From positions 1 to 64,000 of the forward strand of contig CAKVCL010000002.1 of assembly GCA_934725855.1 (NCBI GenBank): 64,000 bases of DNA. The letters are read 5' to 3'. Position 1 is the stretch's first letter. Each line of letters begins with the position of its first letter. Below, piece by piece: positions 10,203 to 18,997 of this stretch. The position numbers and the translations under genes are program-made. This DNA is from an uncultured Cellulosilyticum sp. (GTDB lineage Bacteria > Bacillota > Clostridia > Lachnospirales > Cellulosilyticaceae). The notes beneath the pieces were generated by a model, which was not told where the DNA came from, did no database searches, and worked only from the letters and a program-made list of their open reading frames with translations.

Positions 10203-11990
10203 GTGAAGCAAGTAGAAAATGAATTTCCTAAAACAAAGCTCCAGTGGATTTGGGAGAACATGGAGGGAAACAGAGGCTTATACATAGTGGCAGTTTTCGG
10301 AACACTTTTATATAATGTGCTTCAATTAACTGTTCCTTATTTCTCAGGTAAAATTGTCGATCTTTTTTTATCAGGAAGTCAGGCAAGAGAAAATATGCAA
10401 AACAATAGTGAATTATTTTATAAGCTAGTGATTGCTATGGTAGGTATTACGATTATCCGTGTCGTGATTGTATATGTGGATTGTATGATTTATGAGCATG
10501 TCTCTCAGAAGGTTCTTTATAGAATAAGAAACTTTTTATATGACAAAATACAAAGGCAAGATATGACGTTTTATAGTACTTATAGGACAGGAGACTTAAT
10601 GACGAGAGTGACAGGTGACCTTGATGCAGTCAGACATATGGTGGCTTGGGTGATACGTGTTGTCGTAGAGTCCTTTTCACTATTTGGTGCTGTAGCTATT
10701 TTCTTTATTTATCTGAATTGGAAGATGGCACTATCCTTATTGGTCATCGCACCTTTCGTCTTTTTCATTATTGCATTATTTAGAAACAAAGTGGCACCCA
10801 TGCATGCCAAACTGAGAGAAAAACTGGCTCAGATGAATACCTTTGCACAAGAAAATATATCTGGAAATCGTGTGGTGAAGGCTTTTGCAAGAGAAGACTA
10901 TGAAGTAGAAAAATTTGAACGCTCGAATATAGATTATGCAAACACCAATAAAGCAACGGCTAAGGTATGGCTTAAGTTTTATCCTTATGTTGAAGGCATT
11001 GCTAACCTCATGCGTGTCATTATGCTGGCTGTAGGGGGCGGCTTCTTAATTCATGGCAGCTTAACCATGGGAGAATATGTAGCTTTTTCAGGACTTATTT
11101 GGGCACTTGCCAACCCTATGAGAATGATGGGAAACATTATGAATGAATTTCAAAGATTTTCAGCAGCTTCTAAGAAGGTCATGGAAATCTATTATTCAGA
11201 GCCTAAGATTAAAGATGCACCAGATGCCTTAGCACATAAAGACCGTTTTAAAGGAAAGATTAAGTTTAAGAATGTATCTTTCCAATATGAAGATGGCGAC
11301 CTTCCTGTTCTAAAAAACATTTCCTTTACAGCAAATCCAGGGGAAACCATTGCTATAATGGGTGAAACAGGATGTGGTAAAACCTCCCTCATTCATTTGA
11401 TTCCTAGATTCTATGAGCCGACAGAAGGTGAAATCTGTATAGATGATATGCCTATTGAGCGATTTGTTTTAAAGGATTTAAGAAAAAATATAGGGCTAGC
11501 CACTCAGGATGTTTTGCTTTATTCGGACACCATTGAAGGCAATATTGCTTATGGAGATAGTCATATTAAATCCGAAGAGGTGGTTAAGTTTGCACGTTAT
11601 TCAGCTGCCTCTGACTTTATTGCTAAGATGCCTGAAGGATATGATACGATTATTGGTGAACGTGGTGTGGGCCTGTCTGGTGGACAAAAACAAAGAATTT
11701 CACTAGCAAGAGCGTTAGCCGTTAGACCTTCTATCTTAATCCTAGATGATACGACATCAGCTGTAGACATGGAAACAGAAAAACAAATCCAAAAGTCACT
11801 GGGTGAACTCGATTTCCCTTGTACCAAGCTTGTGATTGCTCAGCGAATATCCACTACAAAGACTGCAGATCAGATTATCGTCTTAAAAGATGGAGAAATT
11901 TTGGAGATGGGAAATCATCAAGAACTGATTGCTCAAAAAGGTTATTATTATGAACTTGTCAAATTACAGACAGGAATAGATATGGATTAA
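10203..11990 (+). CDS. ABC exporter half-transporter, degenerate-site subunit
   Basis: The 595-residue protein has six membrane helices (about residues 15-310) fused to an ATPase domain. Walker A is GETGCGKTS, the signature is LSGGQKQR and Walker B reads ILILDDTTSA. The catalytic Glu after Walker B is replaced by Asp, and the H-loop reads IAQRIS with Gln in place of His, so the ATP site built on this subunit is degenerate. This is the hallmark of heterodimeric multidrug exporters (BmrC, TM287, LmrC type). GTG at 10203 is chosen because GGAGG lies seven bases upstream; ATG at 10182 lies before that site. The partner begins 12 bases after its stop. Confidence 0.92.
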   Translation: MKQVENEFPKTKLQWIWENMEGNRGLYIVAVFGTLLYNVLQLTVPYFSGKIVDLFLSGSQARENMQNNSELFYKLVIAMVGITIIRVVIVYVDCMIYEHVSQKVLYRIRNFLYDKIQRQDMTFYSTYRTGDLMTRVTGDLDAVRHMVAWVIRVVVESFSLFGAVAIFFIYLNWKMALSLLVIAPFVFFIIALFRNKVAPMHAKLREKLAQMNTFAQENISGNRVVKAFAREDYEVEKFERSNIDYANTNKATAKVWLKFYPYVEGIANLMRVIMLAVGGGFLIHGSLTMGEYVAFSGLIWALANPMRMMGNIMNEFQRFSAASKKVMEIYYSEPKIKDAPDALAHKDRFKGKIKFKNVSFQYEDGDLPVLKNISFTANPGETIAIMGETGCGKTSLIHLIPRFYEPTEGEICIDDMPIERFVLKDLRKNIGLATQDVLLYSDTIEGNIAYGDSHIKSEEVVKFARYSAASDFIAKMPEGYDTIIGERGVGLSGGQKQRISLARALAVRPSILILDDTTSAVDMETEKQIQKSLGELDFPCTKLVIAQRISTTKTADQIIVLKDGEILEMGNHQELIAQKGYYYELVKLQTGIDMD

Positions 11991-12002
11991 GGGGGGACTA
12001 AA

Positions 12003-13772
12003 ATGGCAAAGAATACCTATAAACAAGATGAAATATTAGAAGAGCCATTTGACATACGTCATTTACTTCGTGCCTCAGCTTATATTAAAAAGTATATTAA
12101 GCAAATGATGTTGGCGATTTTATTAAGTGGTATTGGTGGAGGATTAGGTTATGTATCCCCTATGATTATCCAAAGAGCTTTAGATGTGGCGATACCTAAT
12201 AAAAATGTGAGATATTTAGCCACTTTAGTAGGGGTGCTCATAGGACTTTATGCAGTCAGCGTTATTTTTACCACGATTCGAAGCTACATTATGGTTGAGG
12301 TGAGTCAAAACATTATTTATGATATCCGTAAGGATTTATTTAAACATTTGCAGGAACTGCCTTTTCAATATTATGATGATAGACCTCATGGAAAGATTTT
12401 AATTCGTGTGGTTAACTATGTGAATTCTGTTTCTGATATGCTTTCAAATGGGCTCATTAACATTATTCTAGAATCTTTTGCACTCATCTTTATTGTGGTT
12501 TTTATGTTTATCGTGGATGTACAAATGGCGCTAGTGGTACTTTGCGGTGTCCCTATTTTAGGAGTGTTTATGATTTGGATTAAGAATAAACAAAGAAGAG
12601 CATGGCAAGCTGTATCGAATAAGAACTCCAATTTAAATGCTTATCTTCAAGAAAATATCGTGGGGGCAAGAATTACTCAAATTTTTGCAAGAGAAGATGA
12701 AAATGCCGAGATTTTTAGAGAACTTTCAGATGACTGTAGAAAAACATGGTTTACAGCTGTAAGATATTCCAACTTAGTATGGCCAGGAATTGACTCGATT
12801 TCTGTTTGCGTTAGAGCAGCTATTTTTATCTTTGGACTCGTTGTTTTTAGAGAAAATAAATCTTTAGGAACGATTGTAGCGATATCAAGCTATGCAGCTT
12901 ACTTTTGGCAGCCTATCATGAATCTTGGAAATATCTTTAATAACTTTATTAATAATATTGCTTATCTAGAAAGAATTTTTGAAACGATAGATGAACCTGT
13001 AACGGTTAAAGACGCAGAAGATGCCATCACTATGCCAAAGATTAAAGGTAAAGTAACTTTTGAAAATGTAAATTTCTCTTATGATGAAACGAAACAAATA
13101 TTAAATAATGTTTCCTTTACGGTAAATCCAGGTGAAAGTATTGCTTTAGTAGGGCCTACAGGGGCTGGAAAGAGTACCATCGTCAACTTGATTTCTAGAT
13201 TTTATAATGTAGAAGATGGGAAAGTATTAATTGATGATCAAGACATAGCTAAAGTAACGCTACATTCACTACGTTCTCAAATGGGCGTTATGATGCAAGA
13301 TAGTTTTATTTTCTCAGGAACGATAGAGGATAATATTCGATATGGTAAATTGGATGCTAGCTTAGAGGAAATTACTAAAGCCAGCCAAACTGTTTGTGCT
13401 CATGACTTTATTAGTAAGATGCCATGTGGTTATCAAACAGAAGTAAGAGAGCGTGGGTCCATGCTAAGTCAGGGACAAAAGCAGCTGATTTCATTTGCAA
13501 GGACACTTTTATCTGACCCAGCCATATTAATCTTAGATGAGGCCACATCAAGTATAGATGTGCAAACAGAAAAGGCCTTACAAATGGGACTAAATGCCAT
13601 GCTTAAAGGACGAACCTCTTTTATTATTGCGCATAGACTATCAACGATTAGAAACTGCGATAAGATTATGTATATCGATGAAGGAGGCATTCTAGAAGCT
13701 GGGACGCATGATGAGTTAATGGCAAAGAAAGGTCATTATTATAAATTATATACGGCACAATTAGATGCTTAG
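12003..13772 (+). CDS. ABC exporter half-transporter, catalytic subunit
   Basis: The 589-residue partner has six membrane helices (about 35-320) and an ATPase domain with canonical Walker A (GPTGAGKST), Walker B (ILILDEATSS) and H-loop (IAHRLST). Its signature is altered to LSQGQKQ. In the heterodimer this altered signature faces the degenerate Walker site of the upstream subunit, while the intact LSGGQ of that subunit faces this Glu-containing site. The defects are therefore complementary and the pair is one functional exporter. The substrate is unknown; lipids, peptides and drugs are all handled by relatives. GGGGGG-rich ribosome site precedes the ATG. Confidence 0.92.
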   Translation: MAKNTYKQDEILEEPFDIRHLLRASAYIKKYIKQMMLAILLSGIGGGLGYVSPMIIQRALDVAIPNKNVRYLATLVGVLIGLYAVSVIFTTIRSYIMVEVSQNIIYDIRKDLFKHLQELPFQYYDDRPHGKILIRVVNYVNSVSDMLSNGLINIILESFALIFIVVFMFIVDVQMALVVLCGVPILGVFMIWIKNKQRRAWQAVSNKNSNLNAYLQENIVGARITQIFAREDENAEIFRELSDDCRKTWFTAVRYSNLVWPGIDSISVCVRAAIFIFGLVVFRENKSLGTIVAISSYAAYFWQPIMNLGNIFNNFINNIAYLERIFETIDEPVTVKDAEDAITMPKIKGKVTFENVNFSYDETKQILNNVSFTVNPGESIALVGPTGAGKSTIVNLISRFYNVEDGKVLIDDQDIAKVTLHSLRSQMGVMMQDSFIFSGTIEDNIRYGKLDASLEEITKASQTVCAHDFISKMPCGYQTEVRERGSMLSQGQKQLISFARTLLSDPAILILDEATSSIDVQTEKALQMGLNAMLKGRTSFIIAHRLSTIRNCDKIMYIDEGGILEAGTHDELMAKKGHYYKLYTAQLDA

Positions 13773-13864
13773 GTGAGAAAAGAAGGAGTCATAATTTGAC
13801 TCATGAATAGAGCAAAAGAGTTATTTTGAAGTATATGCTGAAAACGATTAAAAAATAGATACAT

Positions 13865-13905
13865 AAAAAATCCACGTGAGAGAAAGCCTCATGTGGATTT
13901 TTTTT
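13865..13905 (+). terminator. Terminator of the ABC exporter operon
   Basis: AAAAAATCCACGTGAG pairs with CTCATGTGGATTTTTT (one G-T pair), seven-base loop, followed by more T residues. The A-run on the 5' arm could also let it end the GH26 remnant transcript from the right. Confidence 0.9.
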
Positions 13906-13925
13906 ATAAAAGAGTGAAACGTGAA

Positions 13926-14226
13926 TCAATAGTTTATAAAATTAGGTAATTCATCAAGTGTAATAACAAGGTGGCTATTATATACAGATTTTAGGTTATC
14001 TGGGTCGTTGTTTTTGATATGCTCTGTGTGCCAAATCATAAACCAAGACCAAATGCATGCGTCTTCTTTAAAAGCTTCAACAGAAGGAACATTACCACAT
14101 TCATGGAAAGTGAGTGGTTTAAAAGTAGTTGTAAGTTTCTGGAGTCTAGTCCACGTATAGCAGGAATAGAACGCTGCATGATATAAGTAGAGAACATACT
14201 AAGGCTATTCTTTTGAAGTGCTTCAT
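13926..14226 (-). pseudogene. Internally deleted GH26 beta-mannanase gene
   Basis: On the minus strand, GGAGGT then ATG at 14226 starts a 26-codon secretion signal (MKHFKRIALVCSLLISCSVL) that ends in TAG. In a second frame the sequence continues directly into a mannanase C-terminus: KPLTFHECGNVPS, with the Glu at the position expected for the GH26 nucleophile, then IWSWFMIWHTEHI and VYNSHLVITLDELP, stopping at 13926. The catalytic barrel, roughly 250-300 residues, is missing, and a frameshift separates the two ends. The ancestral protein was probably a secreted or lipid-anchored beta-mannanase. This is the main content of the 646-base gap between the ABC operon and the next AraC gene. Confidence 0.72.
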
Positions 14227-14418
14227 TGTATTACCTCCATATAATAATTTTATAAGTATGATTATACTTTATTTTAGGCATAAGATAAAATATTGTGTGG
14301 GTTGGGTTTAGAAAAAAAGTCGGGTATAGATTATAGAATACGCTATAATGAGTATATACCTGCAGGAAAGAAATAAATGAAATAGGAGAGATGAGAAGTA
14401 CAATACAGGAGGATTAGC

Positions 14419-15822
14419 ATGAATTACTATGAAAGAATTCAAAATTCACTGATTTATATTGAAGCCAATTTGGATAATGACCTGACAATTGAAGCTTGTG
14501 CACATGAGGCATTTATGAGTGTGTCCAACTATTACCGTATGTTTTTATCCGTAGTAGGATATAACGTAAAGGAGTATATTAGGCGCAGGCGTCTAGCGCT
14601 TGCTTATGAAGACATTCAAAGTTCTAAGGGGATAACGGTTACTGATGTTGCGTTTCGATATATGTATAATTCGACGGACAGCTTTTCAAGGGCTTTTAAA
14701 AAAGAATTTGGAGTTCTTCCATCTTATGTTAAGAATACCTCATCCAATCTATTTATAACTAAATTCGAAAGGATTGATATAATGGAAAAATATTTTGAAA
14801 TAGATGAAGCATTAATGGATAAATATCCTGACATTAAGGTCATTAAGGAACTTGAAAGTATGAAAGTGGCTTGTTATACCTATTGGGGCAAAGAACCAGA
14901 AGGTGAGGCATTTGAAGTAATCAAAAATTGGATGCATGAAAATGGCATTTTTTTTAACGAGGGGACATATAGAATATTTGGATATAACAATCCAGATCCA
15001 TCTGATCCGATGGATGAAGAGGAATTATATGGATATGAAGTATGTGTGACCATTCCAGATAAGCTTTATGAAAGATTAGAGGATATTCCACAAGGGTTTA
15101 CTAAAGGAACTTATGACAGTGTAAAAAGACGTATCATAGAGGGTGGTAAATATGCCATTATGTCTGTAAAAAGAGATGCAAACGGAGACATTGGAAATAA
15201 TATTGTTCATGCTTGGAGACGTTTTAATAAATGGTTAGATGAAGGAAAATATATTTGGGGTGGAAGGCAATATCTAGAAGAACATCTTGGATTTAATAGT
15301 CAAGATGTTCATACTGGAGGAGTTGAGCTTTATTTACCTATTGAGGATGTACCTAAGGTTAGTGAAAGACATATTAACAAACTTACGATACCAATGTATA
15401 GAGTAGCTTTATTTAGACAAGAAGGAAAAGATGGAAATAAAATTGCAGAGGCTTGTTGGAAGCAGGCTGTCAGTTGGGCAAAGTTAGCCGGAATTGATAG
15501 TGAAAAAAGTCGAGTGTTTCAATTTAATAAAGGATTTGATAGGAGACCACCATTCTTTCATGTGATCATGATTACTTTGCCAGAAGGATTTGATGAGACA
15601 AAGTATGAAAATGACAATACCGTAAAATTTGGCGATTTTATGGGAGGGGAATTTATGACTATGGAAACAAATATTAGAAAGTTAGCTAGTGCTTGGATGC
15701 TCATGGAGCAATGGCGAAAGGAAACAGGAACTAAGTTTGGCAATCATCAATGGGTTGAAGAATGGTTCCTTAAGGATTGGAACATGTCAATTGAGAAGAT
15801 TAATGTTTGTTATCCAATATAA
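14419..15822 (+). CDS. AraC-family regulator with two GyrI-like effector domains
   Basis: The 467-residue protein has an N-terminal AraC double HTH (about residues 8-105; YNVKEYIRRRRLALAYEDI and the PSYVK ending) followed by a GyrI-like ligand-binding domain (about 135-320) and a further domain (about 325-467) that resembles a second GyrI-like copy. Such proteins bind drugs or other aromatic compounds and activate efflux or detoxification genes; the Rob/SoxS-like N-terminal placement fits. AGGAGG lies seven bases before the ATG. It is monocistronic, ending in a terminator. Most relatives carry one effector domain of about 150 residues, so the extra C-terminal copy is unusual. Confidence 0.83.
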   Translation: MNYYERIQNSLIYIEANLDNDLTIEACAHEAFMSVSNYYRMFLSVVGYNVKEYIRRRRLALAYEDIQSSKGITVTDVAFRYMYNSTDSFSRAFKKEFGVLPSYVKNTSSNLFITKFERIDIMEKYFEIDEALMDKYPDIKVIKELESMKVACYTYWGKEPEGEAFEVIKNWMHENGIFFNEGTYRIFGYNNPDPSDPMDEEELYGYEVCVTIPDKLYERLEDIPQGFTKGTYDSVKRRIIEGGKYAIMSVKRDANGDIGNNIVHAWRRFNKWLDEGKYIWGGRQYLEEHLGFNSQDVHTGGVELYLPIEDVPKVSERHINKLTIPMYRVALFRQEGKDGNKIAEACWKQAVSWAKLAGIDSEKSRVFQFNKGFDRRPPFFHVIMITLPEGFDETKYENDNTVKFGDFMGGEFMTMETNIRKLASAWMLMEQWRKETGTKFGNHQWVEEWFLKDWNMSIEKINVCYPI

Positions 15823-15848
15823 ATTTAGAAATAAGTAATAAAGCGATA

Positions 15849-15894
15849 AGGGAGGGCTGGCGCACTAAAAAATTAGTGCTCAGCTCCCTTTTTA
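15849..15894 (+). terminator. Terminator of the AraC/GyrI gene
   Basis: AGGGAG-GGCTG-GCGCACTAA pairs with TTAGTGC-TCAGC-TCCCT (small internal bulges), followed by TTTTTATT. Confidence 0.85.
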
Positions 15895-16001
15895 TTGACA
15901 GAAGGCATATGAAAACATATTATTTTTCAATAATACTTTGACTGTTACATAAAAAGTAAGAAAAAATTAGCAAGCAACAAGGAGAAAACAATGAGAAAAC
16001 A

Positions 16002-16552
16002 ATGAGAAGCTATGAAGAAATGATGGGTCTTATTATGGATAAAGCAGTAAATGATGAGCAAATCAGAGCCGTTATGATGGATGATTTAAAAGAAATTCAG
16101 CCTATGGGTACTGAAGAGAGATTTCATATTCATAAACCTTCACAAATGGAATACGACAATGTGTGTAATGAATTTAGATGGCTTTCGTTTACATATCTAA
16201 AGGACTGTGTAGAAGAGAAATCTACTATGCGAAGTATACATATGATTGTTTAGTGATGCCTATGTTTATGAAGATGCTTAATTGGAAAATTGGCACTTGG
16301 TATGATTTTAAAGTAAGTACAGGTAGTCATAGTAAGTATCTTAAAAGATATTTAAGTGAGGAAGAAATGGAACGCGTGCATGGCATTTTTCCTAATGGTG
16401 AGTATGAAGAAATATGGGAAAAATTGTTTTTAATGTATGATTACTTTGCTGAAAACGAAGAAGAGGTAGGAAGAAAATTAGGCTATCGTTATGATAAAGA
16501 TGAAACGGTTAGAGTGAGAGAATTTTTAATGAAGCGAAAAAATAGTATATAA
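16002..16552 (+). pseudogene. Internally deleted, frameshifted ANT(6)-type aminoglycoside adenylyltransferase
   Basis: The first frame begins MRSYEEMMGLIMDKAVND and RAVMM, the N-terminus of the AadE/ANT(6) streptomycin adenylyltransferase family. It then jumps to FHIHKPSQMEYDNVCNEFRW, which lies about 130-140 residues further on in the family, so the GSR and DYD nucleotidyltransferase core is gone. Near 16184-16190 one base has been lost. The sequence continues in another frame (VYISKGLCRREIYYAK, then the helical C-terminus KYLKRYLSEEEMERV) to 16552. The start region carries an 11-base tandem duplication (GAGAAAACAAT, 15982-16003), which supplies the ATG in frame. The product cannot be active. 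Confidence 0.8.
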
Positions 16553-16564
16553 AGTATAAGAAAT

Positions 16565-16589
16565 GGGGGCTTTTTGCCCCTTATTTTTG
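16565..16589 (+). terminator. Terminator after the ANT(6) remnant
   Basis: GGGGGC, loop TTTTT, GCCCC, then TTATTTTTG. A short GC-only stem immediately after the remnant stop. Confidence 0.82.
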
Positions 16590-16633
16590 TATGAAAAAAA
16601 GTATAGCAAATGTAAGGAATTAACCTATGTTAA

Positions 16634-16662
16634 TTGACATGTTATGAAAAAATATATAAAAT
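16634..16662 (+). promoter_or_regulatory. Sigma-A type promoter for the FIST-MCP operon
   Basis: TTGACA at 16634-16639 and TAAAAT at 16657-16662 are separated by exactly 17 bases. The predicted leader to the FIST start is about 120 bases. Confidence 0.7.
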
Positions 16663-16790
16663 AATGTGAAAAATATATTGTAATAACCAAAATTTGTTAT
16701 ATTTTACTATGATTAATGAATGAAATTTAAATGGAGTATTCAATTAAAATAACATAAAAAGAAAAATTGAGTAAGTTTAAGGGGGATTAT

Positions 16791-17882
16791 ATGAAGTCGT
16801 TTGTTGGGATAGGAAAAGGAGATTTACAGAGGGCAGTAGATGAAGCTGTTAAGGAAATAGGGACACCCAAAGGCATTATTTTTATGACAGACTATAAGAG
16901 ATTGGCTCAGGTAGCCGAAATACTGCATAATAGGTTCCCTAATGTGCCGAGTATAGGAACAGTAGGTACAAGCTTTGCTTGTGGCCAGGTGAGTGATTCA
17001 CATTTAGTTGTTATAGCATTTTATGAAGATGCGAAACTGAGTTTTGGGGTTTTGGAAGAAATCAGTGAGTGTCCAATAGCAGAAATAAAAAAGGTTGAGG
17101 AAAGTTTGAACGCAGTTGGTGCCCAGAGAAAAGATACTGTGTGTTTACAATATTGTACAGGTGCTGAAGAAAAATTAGTGACGACTTTACAAACTGTTTT
17201 AGGTAAAAAACAAATCCAATTAATTGGGGGGACTGTATTTGGTGTACCTGAGGGCAAACCATTACAAGTCGCTTATCAGGGCAAAGTTTATGAAGATGCC
17301 TCTGTCTATGCAATGATTCGAAATACAACAGGTAAAATCAATGTCTATAAAGAAAATATCTATCAAAAGCGTCCAGAAGCTAAGGGGCATATTGCGACTC
17401 GTGTAGATGTAAGTAGACGTGCTTTAATAGAGCTTGATGGAAAGTCAGTAGCAGATGTTTATAGCTCAGAAATAGGCATTTCAAAAAGTGAGATTATGGA
17501 TAATGTATTTTTTAATCCAATGGGCAGAGTAGTTGGAAATGAAGTATTTATTGCCTCGATAAAAAGTATGGATAGTCAAGGGAGCTTCTTAAATTATAAG
17601 CGTATTAACAAAAATGACTGTCTGTATTTCCTAGAACTTGGAGATTATAAGCAAATTGAAGAAGAAACAAGAAAACAGATTAAAGAAGAGATGAGTCACA
17701 TATCCCTTATTATTTCAATTGACTGTGCCTATCGTTATTTGCTTTATACACAAAACGGATTTATAGGAACCTATGCAAAAGAAATGGCACGTTTGGGCAA
17801 ACATGCTGGAATCATAGGTGGAGGAGAGCAGTATAATAAGCAGCATGTCAATCAAACAATGGTTTGTGCTGTATTTGAATAG
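16791..17882 (+). CDS. FIST-domain sensory protein
   Basis: The 363-residue soluble protein has an N-terminal FIST_N region (about 1-200, with [15 protein letters not shown] and [12 protein letters not shown]) and a C-terminal FIST_C region (about 215-355, with [17 protein letters not shown] and a final [10 protein letters not shown] motif). FIST proteins are small-molecule sensors found fused to or beside MCPs, kinases and cyclases; amino acids have been proposed as ligands. ATG at 16791 is chosen because AAGGGGG lies six bases before it; an upstream TTG has no site. Its stop overlaps the ribosome site of the following MCP gene, so the two form a sensor-transducer pair. Confidence 0.88.
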   Translation: MKSFVGIGKGDLQRAVDEAVKEIGTPKGIIFMTDYKRLAQVAEILHNRFPNVPSIGTVGTSFACGQVSDSHLVVIAFYEDAKLSFGVLEEISECPIAEIKKVEESLNAVGAQRKDTVCLQYCTGAEEKLVTTLQTVLGKKQIQLIGGTVFGVPEGKPLQVAYQGKVYEDASVYAMIRNTTGKINVYKENIYQKRPEAKGHIATRVDVSRRALIELDGKSVADVYSSEIGISKSEIMDNVFFNPMGRVVGNEVFIASIKSMDSQGSFLNYKRINKNDCLYFLELGDYKQIEEETRKQIKEEMSHISLIISIDCAYRYLLYTQNGFIGTYAKEMARLGKHAGIIGGGEQYNKQHVNQTMVCAVFE

Positions 17883-17892
17883 GAGAAAAGTG

Positions 17893-18849
17893 ATGTTAAA
17901 GTGGATGAAAAAAACGAATGAGCCTGTGAAAATGACAATAGAAACGCATAAGGATACAAAGAACTATATGGAAGCACTTTCGTTCTTAGCACAAAATGTG
18001 AGTGATAAAAAGGAAGCATTACTAGAAGAGGATATTAAGACACTTAATGAGATTGAAAAAGTAAAGGAATCCTATGAGGAGGTTATAGGTAATAATACAG
18101 AAGTATGTAGAGATATTGAGTCTTTTAGAGAAAATTTTAGTGCGATTAATGAAGCCTCTGATTCCTTTTATAAAGTGATTCAAAATGTATCCGTGGTATC
18201 TTCTCATGCAAAGGAGAATCTAGAAAATCTTAAGCAAAATGCAGGACAGGTAGAAGAACGTTTTGGTGAAATAGAAACCGTTTATAATGAATTAATGAGT
18301 GGGTTTGATGAAATAAAAGAGTCTATGAAGCGAATAGTGGATGTAGCAAATCAGACTAATTTATTAGCATTAAATGCATCTATTGAAGCAGCAAGAGCAG
18401 GAGAACAAGGAAAGGGATTTGCTGTTGTAGCTGAAGAAGTGACTAAGTTATCTGTTAACATAAAGGACCTAGTACAGAATGTCAATGCAAGTATGGATAA
18501 ACTTGGAAAAAACTCTGAGAACCTTAATCTTTCTTTAGAGCATGCCAAGGAGGCATTAGATTGTACCAAAGAACAGACCACTTATACAGAAGACAAATTT
18601 ATGGATATTGAAAAATCTGTTAGTAGTGTCAATGAGGTACAAGAAAATTTAAGTCAAGAAGTTAAGCAATGTGCCATTCGTGTGAATCATTTGATAGATA
18701 AGGTGGAAAATGATGATAAGCAATATGAACAGGTTATGAATAATATTGAGCAGCTTAAAGGATTAATGACGCAAAAAGGGTTTATTTATGAAGACATTGC
18801 AAACTTACTCGAACAAGTAGATCCAATAATAGCTAAAATAAACGGTTAG
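17893..18849 (+). CDS. Cytoplasmic methyl-accepting chemotaxis protein
   Basis: The 318-residue transducer has no membrane segment and consists almost entirely of the MCP coiled-coil. The signalling tip reads [36 protein letters not shown], with all CheA/CheW-contact positions conserved. The short N-terminal part is a helical lead without a recognisable sensor. AGGAGA precedes ATG 17893, and a longer upstream reading frame lacks a site. Because it follows the FIST gene by ten bases, the FIST protein is the likely sensory input, giving a two-protein soluble chemoreceptor. Confidence 0.9.
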   Translation: MLKWMKKTNEPVKMTIETHKDTKNYMEALSFLAQNVSDKKEALLEEDIKTLNEIEKVKESYEEVIGNNTEVCRDIESFRENFSAINEASDSFYKVIQNVSVVSSHAKENLENLKQNAGQVEERFGEIETVYNELMSGFDEIKESMKRIVDVANQTNLLALNASIEAARAGEQGKGFAVVAEEVTKLSVNIKDLVQNVNASMDKLGKNSENLNLSLEHAKEALDCTKEQTTYTEDKFMDIEKSVSSVNEVQENLSQEVKQCAIRVNHLIDKVENDDKQYEQVMNNIEQLKGLMTQKGFIYEDIANLLEQVDPIIAKING

Positions 18850-18862
18850 AGTCTATCAATAT

Positions 18863-18911
18863 AAAAAACTATTTAGTAGGGCTAAAGGTAGTCTTATTAA
18901 ATAGTTTTTTT
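18863..18911 (+). terminator. Terminator of the FIST-MCP operon
   Basis: AAAAAACTATTTA pairs with TAAATAGTTTTTT across a loop of about 22 bases that contains smaller pairing; ends in a T-run. Confidence 0.85.
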
Positions 18912-18997
18912 ACTTTATACAAAAAAGCACAACTGAAGTATATTATTTGGGACAGATTGAAGATTAAATGTAACTAGCTCTAGGGAGGCAAAAAGAG

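Noticed and set aside
14323-14360. GGTATA...TATACC repeat before the AraC/GyrI gene as an operator
   Set aside because: Arms are only six bases in an AT-rich stretch and overlap a TATAAT-like hexamer; too weak to call.
17021-17328. Two minus-strand frames inside the FIST gene
   Set aside because: Shadows of the FIST coding frame without start signals.
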